Positions 33,189 to 42,514 of a DNA stretch of 64,000 bases are shown here, piece by piece. How positions within the stretch are numbered: position 1 is the stretch's first letter; each line of letters opens with the position of its first letter. The position numbers were made by a program, and so were the translations under genes. This DNA is from Jonesiaceae bacterium BS-20 (GTDB lineage: Bacteria > Actinomycetota > Actinomycetes > Actinomycetales > Cellulomonadaceae), in the NCBI GenBank assembly GCA_039995105.1, contig CP146203.1, positions 2,666,001 through 2,730,000 on the forward strand, written 5' to 3'. Under the pieces are notes generated by a model, which was not told where the DNA came from, ran no database searches, and worked only from the letters and a program-made list of their open reading frames with translations.

Positions 33189-33947
33189 ATGAACACTACT
33201 TGGGAACAGGGAAGCGAACTGCCCGAGCTGAAAGAGTCTAATCTACTGGCTCAGGGCAGTCATGCTCGGGTCTATTTACTAGGCGACCAGGTGGTGGTGC
33301 GGCGTCTCAAAAATTATCAGGGCACTTACCCCAATGCGGACCTTATGAGCCATCTCAAACAGTTAGGTTTTCCTACCCCAACCCTGTTTGAAGCCCGGCA
33401 AGACACATTGATTATGGAACGGTTGCACGGTCCCACGCTGCTGCAATCACTGATTGCGCAAGAAATATCCTTAGCGGAAGCCGTCCGCATCATGGTTCAA
33501 CTTCATGAGCGACTCCATGGCCTGCAGCCCCCAGACTCGGCCTCCACCAACAACCAACTTGGGGACCAAGGCCGGATACTCCACATGGATATCCACCCCG
33601 GCACCATCGTTTTGACACCCACCGGACCATACTTGGTCGACTGGGAAGACTCTCGTTTGGGTCCGCCGGAGTTAGACCTCGCGGCAACCGCTTTGATATT
33701 TGCCATGATCGCCTCGGAACCTGGAGAACTCCAAGACGGCGCGGCATCGATGTTCCGGAAATTCAGCCGCACGGTGGGCACCGGATTTGTGCCCTACCTT
33801 GAAGCAGCGGCGCGGGTGCGGGCACAGGAGATGGACACTTCACCCGAGGAACTGGCCCTCATTCAGCCGGGGCTGCAATGGGCCCACGCTCACCTGCAGG
33901 AGTTCCCAGGATGGTGCGTGCCTACTCGTCCGGAGTCCACACAATAA
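33189..33947 (+). CDS. APH-family phosphotransferase-like protein
   Basis: The 252-residue protein resembles the aminoglycoside/choline kinase fold. It has a small N-lobe and a catalytic-loop motif HMDIHPGTI, with His 132 and Asp 134. The metal-binding aspartate is in LVDWEDSRLGPPELDLA (Asp 151). The Asn that normally follows in HxDxxPxN is Thr 139, so catalysis may be altered. Many actinobacteria carry such small APH-like proteins of unknown substrate. GGGAGG before ATG 33189 is a good ribosome site. It probably shares a transcript with the winged-helix gene and overlaps the convergent hspR by 26 bases. Confidence 0.75.
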   Translation: MNTTWEQGSELPELKESNLLAQGSHARVYLLGDQVVVRRLKNYQGTYPNADLMSHLKQLGFPTPTLFEARQDTLIMERLHGPTLLQSLIAQEISLAEAVRIMVQLHERLHGLQPPDSASTNNQLGDQGRILHMDIHPGTIVLTPTGPYLVDWEDSRLGPPELDLAATALIFAMIASEPGELQDGAASMFRKFSRTVGTGFVPYLEAAARVRAQEMDTSPEELALIQPGLQWAHAHLQEFPGWCVPTRPESTQ

Positions 33948-34482
33948 TTGCCCGGCCGGTCGATTGCACGTCTTCGAACTCATCAAAATCTTCAACCGTT
34001 GCGGTCAGCTGCAACGGAACGCCACGGTGCCGGTGACGGGGCCCAGCGTCCAGACCATTATGCTGGTCGGGGGCTGTTCCTCGCCCTCGCAGCTTAGCAA
34101 AACGGCGCACCGAAACAACTTCGCCCTCTGCCCCGGCAGCAAAGATGCGCGAGCCTGGGTTCATCTGTGCGGTCAACAACTCTACCCGCGCCTCAAGGGC
34201 TCGCACCTTTGATTCGAGGTCCAAGATCCGTTTAATGCCTGCCAAGTTGATGCCTTCTTCAAGGCTTAGACGCTGAATCTCAATGAGTTGGTTTACGTCT
34301 CGCGTTGAGTACCGGCGGCCCCGGCCCGCGGTCCGTTGCGGTACTACAAGGCCCAACCGGTCATACTGCCGCAGCGTCTGCGGGTGCATGTCCGCCAGCT
34401 CGGCAGCTTTAGAGATAGCAAAGACGGGCGCGTCTTCCCTTGGCATTTCATCAAAGGTCACTCGCACCCGCATTTTACTCAT
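33922..34482 (-). CDS. hspR: Heat-shock repressor HspR (MerR family)
   Basis: The 186-residue protein has a MerR-type winged helix with the HspR signature ([20 protein letters not shown], then [16 protein letters not shown]) and a coiled segment ([20 protein letters not shown]). HspR binds HAIR sequences and represses the dnaK operon, with DnaK as co-repressor. Two HAIR sites lie upstream of dnaK here. Its ATG overlaps the dnaJ stop by four bases. The C-terminal region of about 80 residues is longer than usual but keeps the typical end (AIIVWTPDE). It overlaps the convergent kinase-like gene. Confidence 0.95.
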   Translation of the reverse strand: MSKMRVRVTFDEMPREDAPVFAISKAAELADMHPQTLRQYDRLGLVVPQRTAGRGRRYSTRDVNQLIEIQRLSLEEGINLAGIKRILDLESKVRALEARVELLTAQMNPGSRIFAAGAEGEVVSVRRFAKLRGRGTAPDQHNGLDAGPRHRHRGVPLQLTATVEDFDEFEDVQSTGRAIIVWTPDE

Positions 34483-35444
34483 CCCCTTGCCTGTGCCATC
34501 AGGTCAGCCCGAACGTCACCGTCAGCCGTAGCCTCTTGGAACATCTCGATGGCTGTCTTGGCCTTCTTATCCAACTTTTGTGGAACTACAATCTGGGTGG
34601 TCACCAACAAGTCACCGGTTGCCTTGGCGGTCTTGACACCGCGGCCCTTCAGACGCAAAATCTTGCCGGAGGGTGTGCCGGGGGCTATCTTGACCCGGAC
34701 CGGATCACCGTGGAACGTGGGCACCTCAACTTGGGCACCCAAAGCTGCCTCAGCAAATGTAATGGGCAGGTTCATCCGCAGGTTTAGGCCATCCATGGTG
34801 AACACCGGATCCGGCGTTACATTGATGGTTAAAACTAGGTTTCCTGCAGGCCCACCGTGTTGCCCGGGGCGGCCACGGCCGGGAATCCGGATCTTTTGGC
34901 CGTCTTTCACACCGGCGGGAACGCGGGCCTTGACCGTGCGCCCCTCAACCGTCATGGAAATCTCGGTGCCCTCAACAGCCTGCCGGAATGGCATGGTCGT
35001 TGACGTTGCCAGGTCAGCACCCGGGGTTGCCGGGTTGGGCCTAAAACCAGCGCCGCCAAAGCCGCGCTGCTGACCGCCACCAAACAGGCCGCTTAGCATG
35101 TCCTCGTAACCGCCGGCTTGCTGACGGCCACCGCCACCAAACATGCCGGAGAAGATATCTTCAAAACCGCCTCCTTGGCCACCGGCGCCACCGGTAAAGC
35201 GGCCTCCGGTTCCCATGGAACGGATAGCGTCATACTGCTCGCGCTGCTCTTTGTCAGACAGCACGGCATAGGCCTCACCAATCTCCTTGAACTTCTCCTC
35301 GGCTTTGGTATTGCCGTGGTTCTGGTCCGGGTGGTGCTGGCGCGCAAGTTTGCGGTAGGCCTTCTTAATCTCAGACTCGTCAGCTGTCTTGGAGACACCC
35401 AAAACGGCGTAGAAGTCCTTCTCAAGCCAATCTTGACCGGTCAA
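34479..35444 (-). CDS. dnaJ: DnaJ-family co-chaperone without zinc finger
   Basis: The 321-residue protein has a J-domain (HPD at 38-40), a Gly/Phe-rich region with [13 protein letters not shown] and [13 protein letters not shown], and two C-terminal substrate-binding domains. The CxxCxGxG zinc-finger repeats are absent, so it is a type II (CbpA-like) DnaJ rather than a type I. It stimulates DnaK ATP hydrolysis. It follows grpE by 114 bases, across a strong hairpin, and overlaps hspR. Confidence 0.93.
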   Translation of the reverse strand: MTGQDWLEKDFYAVLGVSKTADESEIKKAYRKLARQHHPDQNHGNTKAEEKFKEIGEAYAVLSDKEQREQYDAIRSMGTGGRFTGGAGGQGGGFEDIFSGMFGGGGRQQAGGYEDMLSGLFGGGQQRGFGGAGFRPNPATPGADLATSTTMPFRQAVEGTEISMTVEGRTVKARVPAGVKDGQKIRIPGRGRPGQHGGPAGNLVLTINVTPDPVFTMDGLNLRMNLPITFAEAALGAQVEVPTFHGDPVRVKIAPGTPSGKILRLKGRGVKTAKATGDLLVTTQIVVPQKLDKKAKTAIEMFQEATADGDVRADLMAQARG

Positions 35445-35511
35445 AGTGTCTCCCTTCCTGGAGGTTTTACTGCTGGTAACTCAAGTTCAAGTTTAGGGTA
35501 CTTACAAAATC

Positions 35512-35551
35512 GGTGGCCCGGGTGCCCGTCACAGCGGGTACCCGGGCCACC
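35512..35551 (-). terminator. GC-rich intra-operon hairpin (attenuator or processing site)
   Basis: A 16-bp stem (35512-35527 with 35536-35551, one G:U pair) stands between grpE and dnaJ. No long T-run follows on the minus strand. It could lower dnaJ-hspR expression or stabilise the dnaK-grpE message. Confidence 0.6.
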
Positions 35552-35558
35552 ACACTGC

Positions 35559-36098
35559 TTAGCCCTGTGGGCCGGTGACAGCTACGCGGGCCGCGCGAAC
35601 AACGCGGTCCCCAATCTTGTAGCCGGTTTCAATCAGCGTGGTGATTGTGGTTGAGGTGGCCTCAGCCGATTCCTGGTGCATGAGAGCCTCGTGCAGCATG
35701 GGGTCAAACTCTTCCCCAACCGCACCGAACGCCTCAATACCAAACTTAGCTAGGGCATCGGAAAGCTTCTCCGAGATAGCCAAGAACGGACCGTCTAGTT
35801 CACCGGCTTCCCGGGCGCGGGTGATGTCATCCAAAACCGGCAGCATGCCGGAAAGGACATCCTCAACACCGCGCGCACGGGCCGCTTCCTGCTCACGCTT
35901 GGAGCGATTACGGAAATTCACGTACTCCGCGTTCAAGCGCTGCAGGTCATTGAGGTGGCTGGCCGCGTCCGCCTGAGCCTGTGCGACCAGGCCCAGCTCT
36001 TCCTCGGTCAGTTCCTCAACAGCGGGCGCCTCAAAGTCGAGGTGCTCGATCGAGTCCTGCGGCTCGTTACCCTCGGACTGCGGGGTCTGCTCGGTCAC
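35559..36098 (-). CDS. grpE: Nucleotide exchange factor GrpE
   Basis: The 179-residue protein has an acidic disordered N-terminus, a long helix ([20 protein letters not shown]) and the C-terminal beta-domain with [10 protein letters not shown] and [16 protein letters not shown]. GrpE releases ADP from DnaK. Its start codon overlaps the dnaK stop by four bases, so the two are translationally coupled. Confidence 0.96.
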   Translation of the reverse strand: MTEQTPQSEGNEPQDSIEHLDFEAPAVEELTEEELGLVAQAQADAASHLNDLQRLNAEYVNFRNRSKREQEAARARGVEDVLSGMLPVLDDITRAREAGELDGPFLAISEKLSDALAKFGIEAFGAVGEEFDPMLHEALMHQESAEATSTTITTLIETGYKIGDRVVRAARVAVTGPQG

Positions 36099-37942
36099 TT
36101 GGACTCATCCTCGTCAACGATCTCGGCGTCTACAACGTCTTCATCGTTTGACTCGTCAGCGGCAGGTGCCTCGCCCTCAGGGTTGGCCTGCTCCTGTGCG
36201 TACAGGGCCTCGCCGATCTTCTGGGAAACCTCGGTCAGGGTCTCGTTCTTTGCCTTGATGTCAGCAATGTCGTCACCCTCGAGTGCGGTCTTAACCGCGT
36301 CAAGTGCCTCTTGAACCTCGGTCTTGATCTCGTCTGACAGCTTCTCGTCGTTCTCCTTGAGCAGCTTCTCAATGGAGTAGGCAAAGGCCTCGGCCTGGTT
36401 GCGGGTCTCAGCGTCCTCGCGGCGCTGCTTGTCTTCCGCAGCGTGCTCCTCAGCCTCGCGGACCATACGCTCGATGTCTTCCTTAGGCAGGGAAGAACCA
36501 CCGGTGATGGTCATGGACTGTTCCTTGCCGGTGCCCTTGTCCTTGGCGGAAACGTGCACAATACCGTTTGCGTCAATATCAAAGGTGACCTCAACCTGTG
36601 GCATGCCACGTGGGGCTGGGGCAATACCGGTCAGTTCGAACGTACCCAATGGCTTGTTGTCACGTGCAAACTCGCGCTCACCCTGGAAGACCTGGATCAG
36701 CACGGATGGCTGGTTGTCCTCAGCGGTTGAGAAGATCTCCGAACGCTTCGATGGGATCGCGGTGTTGCGCTCGATCAGCTTGGTCATAACGCCACCCTTG
36801 GTTTCAATACCAAGTGACAGTGGGGTTACGTCGATGAGCAGAACGTCCTTACGCTCACCCTTCAGCACACCTGCCTGGAACGCTGCACCAACGGCTACTA
36901 CCTCGTCAGGGTTGACGCCCTTGTTAGGCTCGCGGCCACCGGTCAGTTCCTTAACAACCTCGGTCACAGCTGGCATACGGGTGGATCCACCAACGAGAAC
37001 TACGTGGTGAATGTCGCTGATCTTGACGCCGGCGTCCCGGATTACCGCGTTGAACGGTGCCTTGGTGCGCTCGAGAAGGTCTGCGGTCATCTGCTCAAAC
37101 TGCGCCCGGGTGAGCTTGGTGTCCAAGTGGATTGGACCGTTCTCGCTCATGGACAGGTACTGCATGGAGATGTTGGTTGAGGTTGCGGAGGAGAGTTCCT
37201 TCTTCGCGGTCTCGGCTGCCTCGCGCAGACGCTGCAGGGCAATCTTGTCCTTGGACAGGTCAACACCGTCAGAGTTCTTTACTTCCTTAACTAGGAAGTC
37301 AACAATGCGGTTGTCCCAGTCGTCTCCACCGAGGCGGTTGTCACCGGAGGTGGCGCGCACCTGAATGGTTGAGAAGTCGTCTTCATCCTTACCGATCTCA
37401 AGGAGGGAAACGTCGAACGTTCCACCACCGAGGTCGAATACGAGGATGAGCTCGTCTTCCTTACCCTTTTCCAGGCCGTAAGACAGAGCGGCTGCGGTTG
37501 GCTCGTTAACAATACGCAGCACGTTGAGGCCAGCGATCTCACCGGCATCCTTGGTTGCCTGGCGCTCGGCGTCGTTGAAGTAAGCCGGAACGGTAATAAC
37601 CGCGTCGGTTACTGACTCGCCAAGGTAAGCCTCAGCGTCGTGCTTGAGCTTGCCAAGAATACGCGCGGAGATTTCCTGCGCGGTGTACTTCTTGTCATCG
37701 ATTCCAACGGACCAGTCGGTTCCCATGTGGCGCTTGACCGATGAGATGGTGCGGTCAACGTTGGTTACGGCCTGACGCTTTGCAATTTCACCAACGAGAA
37801 CGTCGCCGGTCTTTGAGAACGCAACGACCGATGGGGTGGTGCGCAGTCCTTCAGCGTTAGCGATAACCGTTGGCTCGCCACCCTCAAGAACAGCAACACA
37901 GGAGTTGGTGGTACCTAGGTCAATTCCTACTGCACGTGACAT
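36095..37942 (-). CDS. dnaK: Chaperone DnaK (Hsp70)
   Basis: The 615-residue protein begins [18 protein letters not shown] and carries the Hsp70 signatures [17 protein letters not shown] and [17 protein letters not shown]. The substrate-binding domain and acidic C-terminus ([13 protein letters not shown]) are complete. It folds and protects proteins in an ATP cycle with DnaJ and GrpE and also acts as co-repressor for HspR. I chose ATG 37942 with AAAGGATG upstream; an in-frame start at 37996 would extend into the promoter and its HAIR site. The operon order is dnaK-grpE-dnaJ-hspR. Confidence 0.97.
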   Translation of the reverse strand: MSRAVGIDLGTTNSCVAVLEGGEPTVIANAEGLRTTPSVVAFSKTGDVLVGEIAKRQAVTNVDRTISSVKRHMGTDWSVGIDDKKYTAQEISARILGKLKHDAEAYLGESVTDAVITVPAYFNDAERQATKDAGEIAGLNVLRIVNEPTAAALSYGLEKGKEDELILVFDLGGGTFDVSLLEIGKDEDDFSTIQVRATSGDNRLGGDDWDNRIVDFLVKEVKNSDGVDLSKDKIALQRLREAAETAKKELSSATSTNISMQYLSMSENGPIHLDTKLTRAQFEQMTADLLERTKAPFNAVIRDAGVKISDIHHVVLVGGSTRMPAVTEVVKELTGGREPNKGVNPDEVVAVGAAFQAGVLKGERKDVLLIDVTPLSLGIETKGGVMTKLIERNTAIPSKRSEIFSTAEDNQPSVLIQVFQGEREFARDNKPLGTFELTGIAPAPRGMPQVEVTFDIDANGIVHVSAKDKGTGKEQSMTITGGSSLPKEDIERMVREAEEHAAEDKQRREDAETRNQAEAFAYSIEKLLKENDEKLSDEIKTEVQEALDAVKTALEGDDIADIKAKNETLTEVSQKIGEALYAQEQANPEGEAPAADESNDEDVVDAEIVDEDESK

Positions 37943-37980
37943 ATGGATGTCATCCTTTCTGATGCGGGCAAAAACTAAAG

Positions 37981-38001
37981 ATTGAGTCTTCCACACTCAA
38001 G
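37981..38001. promoter_or_regulatory. HAIR operator 1 (HspR site)
   Basis: ATTGAGT-N7-ACTCAAG matches the HspR consensus CTTGAGT-N7-ACTCAAG at all but the first base. It is 39 bases upstream of the dnaK ATG. Confidence 0.88.
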
Positions 38002-38042
38002 TCTGCACCCACCAAAATCATTTGGCAAGTTTAAATTCAAAA

Positions 38043-38063
38043 CTTGAGTCTAGTAGGCTCAAC
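38043..38063. promoter_or_regulatory. HAIR operator 2 (HspR site)
   Basis: CTTGAGT-N7-GCTCAAC keeps the full left half and five of seven bases on the right half of the HAIR consensus. It lies 62 bp upstream of the first site, close to six helical turns, which fits paired binding by HspR. Confidence 0.75.
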
Positions 38064-38246
38064 CCTGAGACGCTGCCCGACATTCCCGTCTGTGACCCAG
38101 ATCTCCGAAGGCGCTTGCCCTCCGCCCAGCAAAAGCGACCAAGCCGGTCCGTTATCGCAATCAAACACTCAAACACACGGCTTTTGATTGACATCGCCGC
38201 GCAAATGCCCAATGCTAGGCAACCCCTTTAATTCGATGCAGTCACA

Positions 38247-39910
38247 GTGACGGTTCTGCTCGCGCACGCCGCAACCGCACTCGTCATGGTTTGGAATCTG
38301 ACCGCTGCCGGTTATGCGGCCGGGTTTGTCGCAGGTAAGGCCATACCTGCGGGACTCATTGTCGCCGCGGTTACCTTTTGGCTGGGTGGCTCGAGGACCC
38401 GATCGGTCCATGAAGTGGGACCCACCCGGTACACCGCACTTGGATTTGGAGTTCTGGCGCCATTTTTGGCAGGGCTGTGGTGGTCCGGGGCCGCCTACGC
38501 TCCGCACGTACCTAACCCCCGCATGGACGCCACCCTGCTCTCAACCGTCCTCGCAGTAGTTCTGCTGACCTTCTCGATGGCTCTGGCACTGCGCCTTATC
38601 CGCCCGCGCGTGGCAGGGTTCTTGGGAACCTAGCTCTCCGCAGTCTTAGCTGGTGCGATCTTTGGGGGCCTGCAAACAATCGCGGGGCTTTCCTCGACAA
38701 CGGATTCACCGGGGAACTGTGGCGCCTAGTAGCCGGCTACATAAGCGTTGCGGATGGCCTTGCCTACGGTGCAGTCACCGGCTGGATATTTGGCCTACTC
38801 AAGTTCGGCAACGAGTACATCCGCCGGCGCAGCGAGTCCACGCGCAAACCGAACACCATTGTGGCGTTGTTGGCCACCGTTGCCGTCCTCGCCGCGGTCA
38901 TCCTACCCAACATGGGTGTACAGCCCACGGCACCCCCTGCCATTGCCGGCGGATTCCTCCAGACGCAAAACGGAAACATCACCGACGGTGCAAGCAACCG
39001 CGCATTCCAAAACTTCTATTTCAACACCGATGACATCAGGGTTGCTCTCGCGCAAACCTGGGGCAAGCTGGCGCAGCTCTACAAAGATGAGCCCATGGTG
39101 GCCGGCTTTGACCTGCTCAATGAACCCGGCTTTGGGGAGACCGCTCCGGCAACCACCTCACACTTGTTGGCAAAGTTCTATGCCGAGGCAACGAGGAAAA
39201 TCAGGGCGGCCGGAGCCAAGCAGATTATCTTCTTTGAACCAAGCATCTTCTGGTCCGGCCTAGGCGTTGATACCGGTCCGACCCCCGGCTTTACCCAGGA
39301 CACCAATATTGTGTTCTCTCCACACCTCTACGGCGAGGCAATCACCATGGACTCCGACTGGCCTATTCCGCCTTTGGTTGGACTTGAGCGCCAGTTCATG
39401 TTGGCCGAGCGCGTTGCCGAACAGGACGGCGATGTCCCCGTATGGCCCGGAGAGTACGGCAAATGGGGCGAGGACCAGGACGTCATTGACTGGGTAAACC
39501 GCTACGCGGTAGCCGAGGATGATCACCTCATTGGAAGCGCCTACTGGGTGTGGAAGCAGGCCTGCGGTGACCCGCAAAACGGGATTGGCCCGGTCGGAGA
39601 CGCACTGATCATGCAGAACTGTGCGGGGCCATCCGAGATTCCGCCCAAGACCGACATCCTCAATGTCCTGAGCCGCGCTTACCCGCAGTCGGCACCGGGC
39701 ACGTTGACCTCGTTGACCTCTTCCGGCTCCACGTTCAAGATGACCGGAACCACCGACACTCCGGGTTGCGGGCTCACCGTATGGGTTCCTTCGAGTGCTG
39801 AGCTTGATCTGAAGTCCTCGGGAATCACGGACCTTGATCCCCAAAGCGTATCCGGGGGTTGGCTGGTCACTGGATGTGCGGACGGAGAATACTCGCTATC
39901 AAACGGCTAG
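38247..39910 (+). pseudogene. Decayed membrane protein / GH5 endoglycoceramidase-like locus
   Basis: A frame from GTG 38247 encodes about 128 residues of hydrophobic helices and stops at TAG 38631. The same frame would continue LSAVLAGAIFGG before a G5 run (38664-38668). From there another frame continues with membrane-like sequence (LVAGYISVADGLAYGAVTGW) and, from about 38940, the C-terminal half of a GH5 enzyme. That half has the acid/base motif DLLNEP, the nucleophile in VWPGEYGKWGED and a beta-sandwich tail of endoglycoceramidase type. The first half of the GH5 barrel is absent. One stop, one frameshift and a missing 130-150 residues indicate gene decay, possibly by an internal deletion that fused two parts. 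The GH5 part alone can be read from 38861. Confidence 0.7.
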
Positions 39911-39952
39911 GCTCTCCTGGTTTCACCGAAGCTCATGCCGTAGCCGAATACT

Positions 39953-40002
39953 AAACGCGTGGGGCCCCAAGAACGGTTTCGTTCTTGGGGCCCCACGCGT
40001 TT
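39953..40002. terminator. Strong bidirectional terminator
   Basis: A perfect 23-bp stem (39953-39975 with 39980-40002) with a GTTT loop separates the GH5 remnant from the convergent ohr gene. Three T end the right arm on the plus strand and three on the minus strand. Confidence 0.88.
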
Positions 40003-40022
40003 CATGCGGGAACTGCCTTGAA

Positions 40023-40457
40023 TTAGTCTTCGTCTGCTACCAGCAGGAGCTCAACCTTGGCGTTTCCGCGGGTAACGCGGGAATACGGGCAGTACTTGTT
40101 GGCTTCTTCTAGGAGCCGGTGCCCGGTTTCATCATCGATGCCCGGCATCTGCGCTGCGATAGTTACTTCAAAGTTGAATCCGGTGAGGAATTCTCCACCG
40201 AGGTTCACCGTTACGGTTACTGCTGACTCCTTGACGTCAACGCCCTCGATCCGGCCCACGGCCTTGAGCGCACCGTGGTAGCAGGCCGCCCATGCGGAGG
40301 CAAAGAGCTGCTCGGGGTTGGACCCGGGGCCGTCGTCCCCACCCAGTCCAGCCGGCACCGACAGGTTGAGGTCAATTTTGGAATCGTCCGTGGCAACGCG
40401 GCCATCGCGGCCGCCACCCCATGAAGTCGCTGACGTAGTGTATTTAGGCTCGGTCAT
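40023..40457 (-). CDS. ohr: Organic hydroperoxide resistance protein, OsmC/Ohr family
   Basis: The 144-residue protein has the two redox cysteines of Ohr: Cys 59 in AACYHGAL and Cys 123 in NKYCPYSRVTRGN. The N-terminal Arg loop is GGGRDGR. Ohr reduces organic hydroperoxides using lipoylated partners in the cytoplasm. The start SATSWGGGRDGRV and its length are normal. It stands alone without an adjacent MarR-type OhrR regulator in this window. Confidence 0.93.
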   Translation of the reverse strand: MTEPKYTTSATSWGGGRDGRVATDDSKIDLNLSVPAGLGGDDGPGSNPEQLFASAWAACYHGALKAVGRIEGVDVKESAVTVTVNLGGEFLTGFNFEVTIAAQMPGIDDETGHRLLEEANKYCPYSRVTRGNAKVELLLVADED

Positions 40458-40603
40458 TATGCATTCTCCCTCTGCTCATGGGCGCTTTGAGTCCGCGCCC
40501 ACCTCCTTTGATCTTGGCACAGTTTTGACGTATTACCAGTTCGCCGCGTCTTATCATTCCGCAGGGGGACGTTGCGGGGCCATTGGGTTCTTACACTTAA
40601 CCT

Positions 40604-41935
40604 ATGGCACTTGAAAACCCGAATCCACCAGCCCAAACATCACCTCTTCCGGAACGCCTGCCCGCGGCGCCGGCTGAAACCCAGCCGTCCCCGGAACTAT
40701 GGGCCGGGCAGCCAATTGACAGTCCGGGCGTTACTGAGCCCAAGCCTCAAAAGAAACGCATTTTGGGGATCGACTTAGCTCGCGGCTTTGCGCTCATTGG
40801 CATGTTTACCGCACACTTTGGGCTCGATACGAGCGTTGAGTTCGCAGATCCGAGCACTTGGGGCGGACTGGTCAATGGACGTTCATCCATCCTCTTTGCC
40901 ATCTTGGCGGGAGTTTCGCTCGCCATCATCACCGGGCGCACGAGCGTCTACTCCGGACAAAAGCTTGCCGATGCCCGGGTCAAGATTCTTGTTCGGGCCC
41001 TGTGCATCTTTGTGCTGGGTGAAATACTGACTTCGCTGAATTCATACATTGCCATCATCTTGCAGAGTTACGCGGTTCTTTTTGTCATTGCGCTCGTGTG
41101 CCTGAGGTTGCGGCGCCGGTGGCTCATTGCGATTGCGTTGGTGTGGGCGATTATCGGGCCGCTCTTGGCCGCCGTGTGGGAGCCGCTGTTGGAACCATTT
41201 GGCCTTGGCGTTCCCATGGCGGAGCTATTTATTTGGGGTGCCTATCCCGTACTGACTTGGATTCCATACATCCTTATTGGCCTAGCAATTGGCCGTACTG
41301 ACCTCACCCTGCGCAAGAACCAAGTGTTTCTCGTTGTGCTTGGTTCGATCTTTGCGGTCATGGGTTACACAGCTGTTGGCCCATACGGCGAGTTGTCCTC
41401 CTCTCACGGAATTACGGAGGAGCAGTTTTCACAAGACCAGGGTTCGGTCCCGGACAAGGAGATTTGGAAAGACTTTGAGTCTATGTCTGAGGAGGAATTG
41501 CTGGCACTTGAGGATTCCGACTTTGGCATGCCCTCCGCGGGAGAAACTATCGCGGCAACCCTGGCCGCGTGGGATACCGCCGAGCCGCACAGCAATACCC
41601 CGTTTGAAATTGTTGGCTCGGGCGGATTTGCGGTAGCTTTTCTTGGCTTATGCCTCCTGATCGCCCCATTTACACGGCTTCTCTTGGCCCCGGCCATTGC
41701 CATGGGCACCATGTCATTGACCGTGTACACACTGCACGTAGTCACGTTCCGGATGGTTCAAGATCATGGTGTCATGGACGGCGGCCTAGCCATCTGGCCC
41801 TGGCTCATCACGATCATCGCGGCTGGCGCTTTCGCTTTGATCTGGCAAAATACCCTGGGTAGAGGACCTCTCGAGCGGTTGCTCAATCGAATTCTCTTGA
41901 CCGTAACGGGGGTTCGGAGCCGTTCCAAACATTAA
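40604..41935 (+). CDS. DUF418/DUF1624-like membrane acyltransferase
   Basis: The 443-residue protein has a cytoplasmic Pro-rich N-terminus of about 50 residues and then the segment RILGIDLARGFALIGMFTAH. This matches the start of the DUF1624/YeiB family, related to heparan-alpha-glucosaminide acetyltransferase. About ten membrane helices follow. A long acidic extracellular loop near residues 270-325 (Glu/Ser-rich) is larger than usual. A final DUF418-like segment has the TLHVVTFRM motif. These proteins are thought to move acyl groups onto cell-surface sugars or lipids. Substrate unknown. ATG 40604 is the first in-frame ATG. Confidence 0.75.
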   Translation: MALENPNPPAQTSPLPERLPAAPAETQPSPELWAGQPIDSPGVTEPKPQKKRILGIDLARGFALIGMFTAHFGLDTSVEFADPSTWGGLVNGRSSILFAILAGVSLAIITGRTSVYSGQKLADARVKILVRALCIFVLGEILTSLNSYIAIILQSYAVLFVIALVCLRLRRRWLIAIALVWAIIGPLLAAVWEPLLEPFGLGVPMAELFIWGAYPVLTWIPYILIGLAIGRTDLTLRKNQVFLVVLGSIFAVMGYTAVGPYGELSSSHGITEEQFSQDQGSVPDKEIWKDFESMSEEELLALEDSDFGMPSAGETIAATLAAWDTAEPHSNTPFEIVGSGGFAVAFLGLCLLIAPFTRLLLAPAIAMGTMSLTVYTLHVVTFRMVQDHGVMDGGLAIWPWLITIIAAGAFALIWQNTLGRGPLERLLNRILLTVTGVRSRSKH

Positions 41936-42032
41936 AGTTCTCAACCGGCGAATGTTACAACTGTGAAAACTTTTGTGAATACACCCCAATTTCAAGATGC
42001 GCGCTGCCCAAACTAGTGGAAACGTATGTCTT

Positions 42033-42072
42033 ATGGCAATACGCCATTAAATGTCTAGTGGCATTACGCCAT
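42033..42072. promoter_or_regulatory. Two tandem operator-like repeats
   Basis: ATGGC-AATAC-GCCAT (42033-42047) and GTGGC-ATTAC-GCCAT (42058-42072) are near-identical imperfect palindromes spaced 25 bp centre to centre. The second ends 19 bases before the GlsB/YeaQ start. Both extend as TACGCCATTAA. They look like a pair of sites for one dimeric regulator. Confidence 0.55.
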
Positions 42073-42091
42073 TAAGAGAAAGGGAACCGCC

Positions 42092-42358
42092 ATGTCCTGG
42101 TTATCTTGGATCCTCATCGGATTGATCATGGGAGCAATTGCCCGCTCAGTTCTCCCCGGACGCACCAACGGTGGCTGGATCACATCGCTCATTATCGGAA
42201 TCGTCGGCGCAATACTCGGCGGCTGGATCGCGAGTGCTGCGTTCGGCGTTGAAAGCAACACCGGTTTCTTCAGCTTCACCACGTGGCTGTGGGCGTTTAT
42301 CGGTTCATTGCTCGTCTTGGTTATTTGGGGCGCTGTCACCGGGCGCAAAAAGGCCTGA
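42092..42358 (+). CDS. GlsB/YeaQ/YmgE-family membrane protein
   Basis: The 88-residue protein has three membrane segments with the family pattern LIGLIMGAIARSVLPGR, GGWITSLIIGIVGAILGGWI and SFTTWLWAFIGSLLVLVIWG. These small transglycosylase-associated proteins are induced by general or envelope stress; their action is unknown. AAAGGGA seven bases upstream marks the start. Twin operator-like repeats lie in its promoter. Confidence 0.9.
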   Translation: MSWLSWILIGLIMGAIARSVLPGRTNGGWITSLIIGIVGAILGGWIASAAFGVESNTGFFSFTTWLWAFIGSLLVLVIWGAVTGRKKA

Positions 42359-42403
42359 TCAGTGACTGCTTAAGTCCGCCAAGCTGGGCGTAAGGCACAG
42401 CAA

Positions 42404-42449
42404 AATGCTCTCTAGCATCGGGAAGTTTTTCCCAATGCTAGAGAGCATT
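42404..42449. terminator. Terminator between glsB-like and kdgK
   Basis: A 15-bp perfect outer stem (42404-42418 with 42435-42449) encloses an inner GGGAA/TTCCC stem. It separates two convergent genes and is likely bidirectional. Confidence 0.8.
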
Positions 42450-42514
42450 GCCTTGTAACCGCAGCGTTACAACGTCAGTATTGCTTCAAGCAAGTATGGT
42501 CCGCGTGGCAGAAC

